Shown here piece by piece: positions 42,068 to 52,525 of a stretch of 64,000 nucleotides of DNA (position 1 is the stretch's first letter; every line of letters starts with the position of its first letter). The stretch spans positions 744,001 through 808,000 of the forward strand of contig JAPZLL010000015.1 of the NCBI GenBank assembly GCA_036250225.1, read 5' to 3'. The stretch is from Cercophora sp. LCS_1 (lineage: Eukaryota > Ascomycota > Sordariomycetes > Sordariales > Lasiosphaeriaceae). The notes beneath the pieces are model-generated. The model was not told the origin of the DNA. It saw only the letters and a list, made by a program, of their open reading frames with translations, and ran no database searches. Both the position numbers and the translations under genes were made by a program.

Positions 42068-43117
42068 ATGATTCCCACCGTCCTATTCCTCGCGGGCCTG
42101 GGCCTCACCACCGCCCACATGATCATGAACACACCCACCCCCTACAACCACCACACCGCGCCCCTCATCCAAGTTGATCCCCTCGGAGCAGCCCACCCCT
42201 TCCCCTGCCAAGGCCTCTCGACAATCGAATCCACAACCTCCATCACAGCCGGAACAACCCAACTCGTCAACTTCACCGGCGGCGCCCAACACGGCGGCGG
42301 CTCATGCCAATTCTCCCTAACCTACGAATACCCTCCGTCCGCCGACAAGTCCAAATGGCGCACAATCTACACCCTCATCGGCGGCTGTCCCGTCTCATCA
42401 GCCGGTAACCTCCCCGCCGCTTCACCAGACCAAGATGGCCGAGCCGACTCACCCCACTGCGGTAACGATTCCGGTGTGGAATGCATCCGCCAATTCAACG
42501 TGCCTATCCCAAAAGGTATACCGAACGGGAATGCGACATTTGCGTGGACGTGGTTTAACAAGATTGGGAACCGGGAGGTTTACATGAATTGTGCGCCGGT
42601 AGCGATCACAGGTGGGAGTGACGATGGGGCGTTTTTCGAGGCGTTGCCGGAGATGTTTGTTGCAAATGTTGCAGGGGAGTGTACGACCGGTAATGGGGTT
42701 TTGAATATTCCGAACCCGGGGAAGTTTGGGAGAGTGCTGGAACAGCCGACCGAGGGGAGTGAGGGGAGTTGTGAGAAGGCGGCAGGTTTGCCGGTTTTTG
42801 ATGGGCAGGAGGAGATTCCCGGGGAACCCGGTGAACCGACTGAGACTGAGACTGAGACTGTCCCTTCGGCTACTTCGACGGATACGCCGTCGGCTTTTCC
42901 TACAACTTTCTTGACGCGGACGACTTCATTTGTCGTTGCTGAGCCTACCGCTCCCACTGTCCCTGTTGGGCCGGGTCAGGATCAGTCTTGTAGTCCTGAT
43001 GGGGCCATCATCTGTATTGGGAATAGCCAGTTTGGACTCTGTGACCATGGACGAGCTGTTCCTCAGCCTCTGGCTCCTGGGACGAGTTGCGTTGATGGAG
43101 TTATTGGACGGAGGTAA
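42068..43117 (+). CDS. AA11-type lytic polysaccharide monooxygenase with C-terminal Cys module (349 aa)
   Basis: Copper enzyme that oxidatively cleaves chitin, if the family assignment holds. The signal peptide (MIPTVLFLAGLGLTTA) is cleaved just before His17, giving the mature N-terminus HMIMNTPTPYNHH. An N-terminal His is the defining ligand of the LPMO histidine brace. The second His is in GAQHGGGSCQFSLTY and the axial aromatic in GNREVYMNCAPVAI. The catalytic domain spans about residues 17-235, followed by a Pro/Thr/Glu linker (ETETETVPSATSTDTPSA). A C-terminal module of about 45 residues (CSPDGAIICIGNSQFGLCDH ... LAPGTSC) is probably chitin-binding. This module resembles the end of the secreted protein at 6323. 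Intronless. Likely acts on the cell wall or exogenous chitin. Confidence 0.87.
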   Translation: MIPTVLFLAGLGLTTAHMIMNTPTPYNHHTAPLIQVDPLGAAHPFPCQGLSTIESTTSITAGTTQLVNFTGGAQHGGGSCQFSLTYEYPPSADKSKWRTIYTLIGGCPVSSAGNLPAASPDQDGRADSPHCGNDSGVECIRQFNVPIPKGIPNGNATFAWTWFNKIGNREVYMNCAPVAITGGSDDGAFFEALPEMFVANVAGECTTGNGVLNIPNPGKFGRVLEQPTEGSEGSCEKAAGLPVFDGQEEIPGEPGEPTETETETVPSATSTDTPSAFPTTFLTRTTSFVVAEPTAPTVPVGPGQDQSCSPDGAIICIGNSQFGLCDHGRAVPQPLAPGTSCVDGVIGRR

Positions 43118-43668
43118 GAAGACAGGATAGCCCCCTTGGGTACCAGACAACCACCGGCAGAGTAATACCTTTTAGATAGGAAACCAGCTAACAGTGCCGC
43201 CGATCGAAAAGCTCCCCAGTTCCGTGTCCAAACTCGAGACCCAGATCCACGGCTCCAGTTACAGAGCCTCAGGCCTATCTGGCAATCTTCTTTATTGGTG
43301 CTTTCTCCTTCTATCCACGTCTGCTGTTTAGGCTTTAAATACTACATCGGGAGTATGAATTTGGCCCACCCAAGGAGCAGCCGCAGCGCTTTGAGCTGCT
43401 CGTCTATCTGGGCAACACAAAGCGGGAATTAGCCTGGTGAGTAGCTCCGACCGGAGGTTGTACAACAATGTTCGGGAAAATTGTAAAATACATTGATCAA
43501 TTTCATGTCCTCATAACTGACCGTTAATCTTCAGTTGTTTGTTCATTTAATAGCTTTTGTGTGGGATACTGTGACCGAAACAACGCACCTAAGAACCCTC
43601 GATGTGGCGCTTCAGCAACTCTAGAGGCTTCGATGGAGCATGGTGTCTCCAAACGCTTCAACGGTTCA
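43118..43668. other. Intergenic between convergent genes
   Basis: 3' flanks of the LPMO (plus) and ABC transporter (minus) genes; nothing recognised. Confidence 0.5.
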
Positions 43669-46600
43669 TCACCTTCCACTCCCGGCCCACAGCCGTCCAA
43701 AATGACCCCTCCCCATTAACTCCTCGGGCCTCCCAGTCTCAAGAACCTTACCCTCCCCCATGACAACAACCATATCCACCCCATCCAGGGTCCCGAGCTT
43801 GTGCGCAACGCAAATGACAGTGAAGTCCTTAAACTCGCTCATGACAACCCGCAACATCTTGCCCTCCACCTCTTCGTCCAATCCCGTATTGAACTCATCC
43901 AGCAGAACGATCCCCCCTCTGCGTTTCCCAGCGGTCCTAACCCTGACAACCGCCCTCGCAAGACTCAAGAGCTGTTTCTGGCCGTGACTCAGTCCGTCCT
44001 CGCGCAGCTCTGCGTCAAGACCACCCTGGGTTTCAAAGTGTGTCCACATTCCTACGCTCTCGAGCGCGGTTTTAAGAGTTTCGTTTTGCGAGCCACTGTT
44101 GCTGGGCAAGTCGACGGTGGACGGACCAAACTCAGCGTCCTCATCCTGGTATTCGAGGTTTTCCCGGACGGTGCGACCCTGGGGAAGAAAAAAGGGCGTC
44201 TGTGGAAGGGCGATGATTCTGTTGCGGAGGGTTGGACGCGGGACGCTGTTGATGTGGATCCCATCGATTGAAATGGCGCCAGAGCTGGGGGTCAGAGTTC
44301 CGTGAAGAAGAGAGAGGAGAGAAGATTTCCCACTATTTCTCGTCAGTTTTTGCTGTGAATGGGCCGGGGGGAACAGACCTTCCAGTTCGGCCGCAAATGA
44401 GAACCTTTTTTCCAGACTCAATGTGCAGTGAGACGTCACGGAGGGCGGAAGATGCCTCCTCCGTTGGCGTTGATTCATCCTCGGCTCTGCATCATGTCAG
44501 GTTCACTGATTGAAGGCGCGGTGGCGAGAGCTTACTGGTAAGAGGCAGATACACTCTCCACGTTGATCTCTGCGCCTTGCGGCCAACTCTCCTCAGGAAC
44601 GACCCGTTCTCGCCCTTCATCCTCCCCGTGAGTCGTGCTGTCGAAACCCCGCAGCCGACTCAACGCGCCAGTAGAGGTCTGCAAAACCGCATAAAGCCTG
44701 ATCAAATGTCCCGTCATTTCGCCAAGAGACATCAAACTGACCAGTGCAACGCCCGAGAAACCAGCGCTCGTCTTTAGCTGTGTGGCCAAGGCGACAAAGG
44801 CGACAGCTATGACAGCGACAGTCGTGTTTAAAGCCGTATTCAACCACTGCTGAAGCACAGGAAGGAAGTACGACGGCCGCTGGGATTCATCAAGAATCTT
44901 GGCGTTGAGCTCAATGTTTGCATCGACCCATCCAAACGCGCGAATCGTGAGGAGTCCGTCGAGTGTCTCCTGGAAATGTTTGCTCCCCATTGTTAGCTCG
45001 GCAAGACACAACAAGAAACAAGGGTGAGACTCACAACAAAGGCTCCTTTGTTTCCAGAATCAACACCCTCAACCTCGTCGATGTCCTTAAAAACACCTTG
45101 ACAACCCCTAACAGAACCACCAAAATGACAGGATAGCCAACCAAGATCCACGGGGACGCAGCTCCAATAACGACAACTTGTCCCACAACGACAAGACCGG
45201 TGACAACCACGTTCGCTAGCCCACCAGGCACCTCGTTGTCAACAATCGTCATGTCCTGTGCCAGGTATCCAACGGGGACAGCCGAGTCAACAGTTGTGTA
45301 ATACCGGAGCGGCGCACGAATCAGCGTCGTGATGGTTTGGAGATGAATTTGAGCGCTTCCTCTGGGAGCCATAAACAGGCCTTCGTATATAAAGTAGACT
45401 CCAAGCGTGACGAGACAAACGATCTGAAGCGCAAAGTAAACCCCCACAAAGAACGGGCCTTTGCCCTCACCCCTCTGGCTGGAGCTCGCCCATCGTTCAA
45501 GCCAAACAGCGCCAAAGTTCCAGAGGAATGCAACGATGAGGCCAAAAATAGCGAATGGGAGGATCGACGTAGCTCCTGTGGCGGCAAAGTAGTACTTCAT
45601 GTTGCCGAGACCCTCTCTTTTATGCTCTGCCAAAGGCGCCACTGGGGATTCTGAGACGGGTGGTTTGGCGGTGAACTCAGCCGTTGAAGGATCATCCCCG
45701 GAGGACGGTTGAACTTGAAGAGCGGATAGGATTGAGTCGGAGTTCGGCATATCATCTACTTTTCCCTGGTACAAGACACGTTTGTCACGAAGAATGACAA
45801 CCGAGTCCATGGATTGGTGATGATGGAGGGATTGTGATGTGATGATTACGGCCGTGTTCAGTTGACGAAAAATTCCCTCGGGTCCAAAAACGTCTCGGAG
45901 AACCAGGTTCTGTGTTCTCGAGTCCAAGCCTCCCAGTACGTCGTCGAGGATGGCGATCTGCGGGCGAGAGTAGATTGCCCGAGCGAGGGCTATCCGTTTG
46001 CGCTGTCCACCGCTCAGACTGATACCCCGACTGCCTACCACAGTCTGGTCTCCGTCCCGCAGCTGGCCAAGATCTCGTTTGAGCTGGCATGCTTCGATAA
46101 CCATTTCGTACCAGGGAGCGTTGAAGTGGCTAAACCCGAGAACATTCTGCCGAATGGTGCTGTTCAGTAGAAACGGATCCTGGTCGCAGTAAGCAACCCG
46201 CACATGTTTTTCTTGGAGTCGATGAATTCCCATTGATTTTGGCACCTCTCCGATCAACGCCTTGCAAAACGTAGACTTCCCCGAGGCTACGCCGCCGACA
46301 ATGAGGGTAAGCATCCCTGGCCGAACGTTGAGATCAACTCCCTCCAAGATCCAAGCATCCTTCTTCCAACCACACTTGCCTCCCCTGACAACCAAGAGAT
46401 CAGAAGGCTTGTCCGCTCTCTCATCCACTGTGTCTTCGGAGTTTATCTGGGCCTCTGTCGAAGAACCCGAAGACAGATAACTCTGAATCCGCCCGAAACA
46501 CGTCCAAGCGGCCAAAAGCTGAGGAACAATCTGCAGGATTTGAATCATCGGCTGACACAGCAGATGAATGAAAGCTAACGACGTGAACGCCTTGCTGATA

Positions 46601-48159
46601 TTTAATCCCTCTGCGAACGTAAACGTGACAACCGGGGACAGCAGGATCGGAGTAAAGGCAATGACAGACGAGACTGTCGTCAACACCCGAAACCTCTTGG
46701 CACTCGCAATCTCCTTGAGGCGCTCGCCCTGCATCAGCCGGCCAACCTTCTGTGCGAACCCTGACATCTTAATAGCGGGAAGCCGTGGGACTACAGCCGA
46801 GGCAAGCTCTACCCGGTCCTGAATCCGAGTCATCCACTCGCCCTGGCGCTTGGCGGAGAGGTGGCTCATAGCAAATGCTAGCCCGGCGCAGATCAAGACA
46901 ACGGCGAGCGGCGCAACAAACGCGACCCCGATTTGTCTCTGGAGTAGCCAAGCAGCAATGGCTGTTTCAATGACGCTGATCCAACACTCATGGAGGTCGT
47001 GTAGTCCGCCTTGAACGCGAACGACGTCAGAGTTCATAAGTGTGATTGCCGATGAGCCGTCGTTGGTCGCCTTGTTGGTAATGGTTTTGCGGTAGATGGC
47101 GGTGACGAGACACGATCGAAGGCGGGCGATAGCTCGCTCTTGGAAATACCAGTAGAAACTTGTTGAAACGGTGAGCCCGGTGTAGACAAGGGCGGCAGCG
47201 CCGATCAAGCCGTAGCCATGATTGGGATTAGAGTTGCTAGTCTGCAGGTAGTCTAGGACTGAATGGATGAGAAACGGTTGGGAAAACGCGAAGCAGCCGA
47301 GGGCGATGCGAGGGATGATCGGGGCTAAGAGTGTGCGCCCAAGTGATGTTACCAAGGCAGACAAAAGCGGGTTGCCTGATTTGTTGTCCGACTGCTCATG
47401 CTCCAGCTTGTTCCAAAACTCATCGCGAGTCTGAGACGCCCCGAGTTTCTCATCGAGCGTGTAGAGGTCATCAATCGACAGTGGCTTGCGGTAGCCCCTG
47501 AAAAGAAGGTCGTTGAGCCAGTAGAAAAAACCTTGGTTGAAGATGTTGCTGAAGGCCTCAGGACTCTGTATCTTTTCCTCCGCTGAACTGATCCATCGTG
47601 TCTTTTCGTGCGCTTCGAGCAAGAGAAGGGCGGCCTTGATGCCAAGGGAAGCTGTGAAGATCTTTGTGACAGGTGAGTTTGGCGCTGAGAGCCAATCGGT
47701 CCGGGCCTGTGCCGCATCGAAAAGTAACGAGAAGAACAGGTACGCATTGAGGATCGGCGACGGCCTCAGTGATCGGGAGTGCTCCAGCGTAGAAAGAACG
47801 AGGAAAACCACCAAAGCGCAGAGACCTAGGCTAGCTGCCGGCACACCCGTTTGCTGATGATTGGGAGATTGACCGATCAGAATGATGAGTGCAACTTGAA
47901 GCGCTGCTAGGGCTGTGATGGCTGCGAGCTTTAGGACCTGCAATTGGCGTGCACCTGTAACAAGCGCTGGTCGTCGAGTCAGATCAGTGACGCGAGCCAA
48001 TGCCGCCAAAATGAAGAGCGAGGAAGGCGCAATGGAGAGAAACGACTGCTCAAATGTCTTGGTGAAGTCAAAGTCGTCTCGGCATCCAATGACGGCAGGT
48101 CCAATGGAGCCATCATTTTGACACACCGATAGTTGGATGTGAATGCTGGAATTGTCCAT
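43669..48159 (-). CDS. ABCC-type multidrug-resistance ABC transporter (1447 aa)
   Basis: ATP-driven exporter of the MRP/ABCC family in the plasma or vacuolar membrane. Four exons are inferred: 48159-45035, 44982-44536, 44486-44379 and 44332-43669; the last junction recreates the Walker A motif GRTGSGKSS. Order: TMD0 (helices within about residues 30-210), TMD1 (about 270-570), NBD1 and TMD2 (about 870-1160), then NBD2. NBD1 has Walker A GGVASGKST, signature LSGGQRKRIALARAIY and Walker B IAILDDVLGGLD. NBD2 has signature LSHGQKQLLSLARAVV, Walker B GIVLLDEFNTGLD and switch His in VAHKL. The Asp in place of the catalytic Glu in NBD1 is normal for ABCC proteins. The start at MDNSSIH was chosen; the open frame extends 74 codons upstream without family character. 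Substrate unknown. It shares a promoter region with the F-box gene. Confidence 0.92.
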
Positions 48160-48612
48160 TGTTGAGGCAATATTGATAGAATCACGTCCCGATGCCGGGT
48201 TTGACCAGGCCAAGTGCGAGCTCTTATCCGATCTGCACGTGTTTGGAACACGCAATCGACCAGTGCCTAATCCGCACCTTTCCGCACCTGCCTTGTTTGG
48301 TTCAAAGCAAGATGGCGGCACAACGGGGGGATCCAACCCTGCTCCTTGACGTGCCAATATTGCTGCAATAGGAACCCCCAAAAATTGGGTACCATTGTCA
48401 GGAGCGAATGTTTACTTCATGCGAAAAGAAAAAGCAAAAAGTGAGAGTTTAGGAGTCGAGGAGACCCGTGACACAGTTGATTCAGCCAACCAGCATGCAG
48501 TACCCCGCCAAACCATGAGGCATCCCATTTGTCTCTGCCGATAACCTTATTTGAACCTCGTGTCCTCCAGCCCAACAGCGGCGAAGCGGCCAGGAATGCA
48601 ACACCCGCCACA
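48160..48612. promoter_or_regulatory. Divergent promoter region (ABC transporter / F-box)
   Basis: About 450 bases between start codons pointing away from each other. No specific binding site identified with confidence. Confidence 0.4.
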
Positions 48613-49686
48613 ATGGAAACCAGGCTCCCCACGGAAATCCTAGACGAGATCCTGGATTATCTCTACACCCATCATATTAAGAAACTCCGCATCTACCGAA
48701 TAACATTCAAAAAAACACAAACCAGTATCGAGGGAATCCAGAAGCACGAAAGCGTCAACTATAAAGCCCTCGCCAGCGTTTGCCGGACATCGCGCCGTCT
48801 CAACCAACTTGCAACATGGCGCTTGTACCACAGCTTGACGAACTTCGAGACCAGGGACAGATGGCGACAGATTGCGCGGACCCTCATCGCGCGCCCCGAT
48901 ATCGCCCAGCTCGTGAAGCACCTTATTCTCCACGATACGGCCCCCGTATGCCAGGTCGGCGAGTGGGCCGGCGGCCTCGATCAAAGCCTCCCACCAGAGG
49001 TCAATGATCACTTCAAACGGCTCGTCGTGCAATATCCCGAGGCCGGATTCACCCCAACAGAGCTATCTCGACGCTTCATGGCGGAGAACAACTTGACGGC
49101 CCAGCTCGCCCTGATGGCCAGCCTGTGTCCCAATCTTGACATGCTCGACTGCAACATCTACCCCGATACCAACTGCGTTGAGTACGGCTTTTGTCCACCG
49201 GGATCCATGCAGTCACTCCATTCCCTCCGGATACAGTTCACCGACTGCTTCCTCTCTCCGTTCTCGTTGAGGCCAGGGTTCCAACTCCTGCGGGCAGCGC
49301 CAAACATCAGGTTCCTCCGCATCTTTTCGGCTAAGGGGTGTCACATACCCAAGGATCTAGTGCTCAAGGAGCTGACGGAGGTGGACCTGAGGATGTGCCT
49401 CATGCACGAGGAGCAGTTCGTGGCTTTTCTCAAAATGTGTCCCAACCTGCGCCGACTGCGGTACAAACACTACAAGCACGACCCTGATTGGCGTTCTGCC
49501 GTGGAGGGGATGGGATTTAGCCCGGTCACAGCCGCACTTGCTGTTTCCCTGCATGCGCCCAACCTCGAGTATTTTCAGCTGGACCTGGTTGGCCTACAGA
49601 AAGATCCGTTTGGCGAATTCGATAAAGTGCCCTACGCGCTGCAGATACTGGAGAAACTTGGGATCGAAGCAAAATTCCGGTTTTAG
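48613..49686 (+). CDS. F-box/LRR-like protein (357 aa)
   Basis: The start was chosen at the CACAATGG context, giving METRLPTEILDEILDYLYTH; the LPxEIL..I..YL opening is a typical F-box helix. The F-box seems to be split by an insertion (KKLRIYRITFKKTQTSIEGI) before its second half (LASVCRTSRRLNQLATWRLY). The rest has leucine-rich-repeat-like segments: ASLCPNLDMLDCNIYPDTNC, LHSLRIQF, AAPNIRFLRIFSAKGC, LKELTEVDLRMCLM, KMCPNLRRLRYKHY and APNLEYFQLDL. Such proteins are substrate receptors of SCF ubiquitin ligases; the target is unknown. Intronless. Two further ATGs upstream in frame (48529) are less likely. Confidence 0.8.
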   Translation: METRLPTEILDEILDYLYTHHIKKLRIYRITFKKTQTSIEGIQKHESVNYKALASVCRTSRRLNQLATWRLYHSLTNFETRDRWRQIARTLIARPDIAQLVKHLILHDTAPVCQVGEWAGGLDQSLPPEVNDHFKRLVVQYPEAGFTPTELSRRFMAENNLTAQLALMASLCPNLDMLDCNIYPDTNCVEYGFCPPGSMQSLHSLRIQFTDCFLSPFSLRPGFQLLRAAPNIRFLRIFSAKGCHIPKDLVLKELTEVDLRMCLMHEEQFVAFLKMCPNLRRLRYKHYKHDPDWRSAVEGMGFSPVTAALAVSLHAPNLEYFQLDLVGLQKDPFGEFDKVPYALQILEKLGIEAKFRF

Positions 49687-49961
49687 GCACGTTGAGGACA
49701 ACGCTAGGGTTGTGGTATTTTGACGGTGTTGAGGTTGCTTTAGTCTCTAGGAACGCGGTTGTTTATAACAATCACGGCGCGCTCCTGTCGAGGAAACTAT
49801 TAGGTATCTAAGTATATTGAATTCATGCCCTGGTATTGTTGGGAGACGCTCCCGAATACTTGCACACCACTCAGGCGTGCATGGGGTGTCTATGATTCCC
49901 CAGTACGACAGTGCGTCTTCTCACGAGGTTGTTTACAGTCCATCGCCCCCACGAGCACAAT

Positions 49962-51560
49962 CTACGCCCTCATCTTCTGCACCAATCTGACATAGTACTT
50001 CTGAGTCCGATCGACATCATCTAACCAAGCTCCCCTCATTCGAAGAAGCCGAACCACACCGTAATGTTCCCCGAGTGTCGCGTAATGTACAGGGCAACTG
50101 GAATGGTTAACATCCGCCCCAGCAGAGATCAAGGCCCTGGATCCCTCCTCATAGCCAATAGCAGCCGCAACAGTCAGCGGGTTTATATCGTCGCCACTGG
50201 CATCGAGAAGAGCACCTCCCTCCAGGAGGGCCTCGATGACATCCGGGGGGCACTTGGCACGAATGGCATGAGCTGTCGGTGAGATCTCGGTAGGGTGATT
50301 TCTTGAGAGTAAAGTGCATAGATTGGCATCATGGTTGATCAGGAGCCGGACCGTGTCTCGGCTTGCTCTGGGACCGAGGGACAGGGCGGCGTTGATGGGG
50401 TCCTTGTCTGAGTTGTAGAGGCTAGAGCCCCAGTCCAAAAGCCAATCCACCAAATCCAGTCGTCCCCTTTTGGTGGCGATGGTCAGAGGCGTGAGGCTCT
50501 CGACCGGTGTTTCGGCGTCAAGGTCCGCTCCGAGGAAGATGAGAGTAAGAAGTACCGCGCGCGAGCAGGACTTCACGATGGCAAAGTGGATAGGAGTTCC
50601 GCGGATAGGATCGCAGTGATTGACGTCCGCTCCCATCTGGCACATCAGTCGGGTGACGCGGGGTTCGACGTTCCGATTTGCCACAGCCCGGTGAAGGGAA
50701 AGGTCGGCGGAACGGACGTCTGCTCCCGCTAGAATAAGCAGGTAGAGAATCTCATTGCGCCTAGCCTTGCTCTCTTCCGAGGGGGAGGTGCTGATGTTGG
50801 ACAGGGCGTGGCGTATCAAGGAGACACCTGCGTCCTCTGGAAACCAAGATAAGTTTTCGATACTGGGGCCTGTGGCTAGGACGATTCGGAGTCGCTCCAG
50901 GTCTTCTCTGCGAATCATTTCGACCAAACGTCGACCCCAATGGATGCTCGCAGGCGTACTTGGCCCATCGTGGAGACGGGCTATTTCACTCTGGACTCTG
51001 GGATCATCCAATTCAGAACGAAATCGATAGTTTGGCTAGGGCGTTATGGATGAGTCTTCCACCAATTCGAGACGCGCTGTCGGGTCGAGATCTTGGAGAT
51101 GGAGGAACTTGGCTATCGTGATCTCTGCTTCTTTGAGGTGCGAGATGTTGTCCATCAGAAGGTCCTTCGTTTCTTCAAAGCTGAACCCAAGATCGCGTAT
51201 TTCTTGCTGAAACCGGTCAAAAGGGTCGAGATCCAAAGAACCCTGTGTTGGGCTCCCGGTGGTTGAAGTAATGGCATCGAGGATTAATAGCCCTGAGCTG
51301 ATCCTGCTGGCCGCGGTGTGAATACTGAGCACAACGGGTCTGAGAAGCTGGAGATTCTCATGGTTGGGACCCAAAACAAATTGAAGGCAATGAAGGATGT
51401 TGATAGCGCTCGCATAATCCCGGAGAATGTAGCCGACAAGTCGCTTTTGACGCGGTGAGTGTTTTTCTCTTACGAAGGTCTGAATTGTCGTAACCTCGGA
51501 TATGATGTCTGTTACGTCCATTGCGAGACTTTGATGGCTGGACATGACGAATGAGCTCAT
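49962..51560 (-). pseudogene. Ankyrin-repeat protein gene interrupted by an in-frame TAG
   Basis: One continuous frame of 533 codons is broken by a single TAG at 51038-51036. The first part (51560-51039, 174 aa) is helical (VTTIQTFVREKHSPRQKRLV, VLSIHTAASRISSGLLILDA, EETKDLLMDNISHLKEAEIT) and resembles N-terminal helical domains of fungal STAND/ankyrin proteins. Directly after the stop the same frame continues PNYRFRSELDDPRVQSEIAR. It then gives ankyrin-like repeats such as AILYLLILAGADV-type, TPLTIATKRGRLDLVDWLLD, NPLTVAAAIGYEEGSRALIS and CPVHYATLGEHYGVVRLLRM. No intron removes the TAG: the nearest GT donor with a fitting acceptor would give an impossible 27-nt intron. It may be a recent nonsense mutation, a leaky stop or two separate proteins (an ATG exists at 51011). 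Confidence 0.65.
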
Positions 51561-52525
51561 TCCTAGGTGACAAGCGACAGAATGCTGGAGAGTTCGTTGC
51601 GCGTGAGGAAGGAGTTTGTCGATATCTGGGCGACCGATCTGCAGCGAGTTGAAGTTCTGGGGAAGTTGAAGGTGATAGCTCCTAACATTGGAGTTTTTTT
51701 TTTCTTTTAACTTAGTCTGGCAAACCTTAGATCATTCTAAAACTTAATTTTCTATCGTTTTGATGGAACATAGCCTTCTGATGCTGGCTCGTCGGGTCCA
51801 GGTCGCTACAGTTCAGCCACCCAAGCATCTTCGCAAAAACTAAATCAGCACCCCCGAGTCCATGGCGCTAGGAACACGGATTCGCCTAGCATAAACCAGC
51901 GGCAAGAAATCACACAGGGTTGGCGAACGGGACGATGTTCAAAGGCTTTGTAGTGGAGCAGGGAGTCGTGGCTAATGCCAAGCCGCTCTTTCCCTTGTTG
52001 GGTTGGCCTGTGTCGGTGCCATGGTTCTCTTGATCTGCATCTGCACATGCATGTCTTCAACGCACATGAATTTAGAGCCCCTTCCGAGCTTGGAGCTTTT
52101 GATAAATTGAACCAGCACCTCCTCGCTCAGGAGGGATGTGACAGCGTAGGGGGAAGCTAACGTGATATTGAGCAACCCTAACCCCGTCTACCGGATGTTG
52201 CGACAACGCCCGCGACGGCACAATGCGTGACTGCCATCGATTTGGCCTGCACATGCTGGGGACTTGTGTTTGTCAGAGAGTGGGGGAAGCCCAATCACAA
52301 CATCCAAACTTGATGCGCGTTGACGTTGACACTCATGCATTGGGTGGCTGGTGTTGGTCTTGGCCCCCACAGTCTTGGCACGACAAGGGCACAGATCCAA
52401 CGAACATGGGCTTATCAAGATCTCATTTCGATTGTGAGGTGGCGGGGAAGAGAAAAAAACACAAAAGCTGACGACGGGGCCTTTGACGACACCGCGACGG
52501 AAGCAACAAACTGCGTTCCTACCCG
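51561..52525. other. Divergent intergenic region
   Basis: Between the ankyrin gene (minus) and the large plus-strand gene. No supported gene. The minus-strand frame at 52188-52811 is an artefact overlapping the start of the next gene. Confidence 0.5.

Noticed and set aside
42068..48159. Secondary-metabolite or nutrient-use cluster around the LPMO and ABC transporter
   Set aside because: No synthase, tailoring enzyme or pathway regulator is present; neighbours are unrelated.
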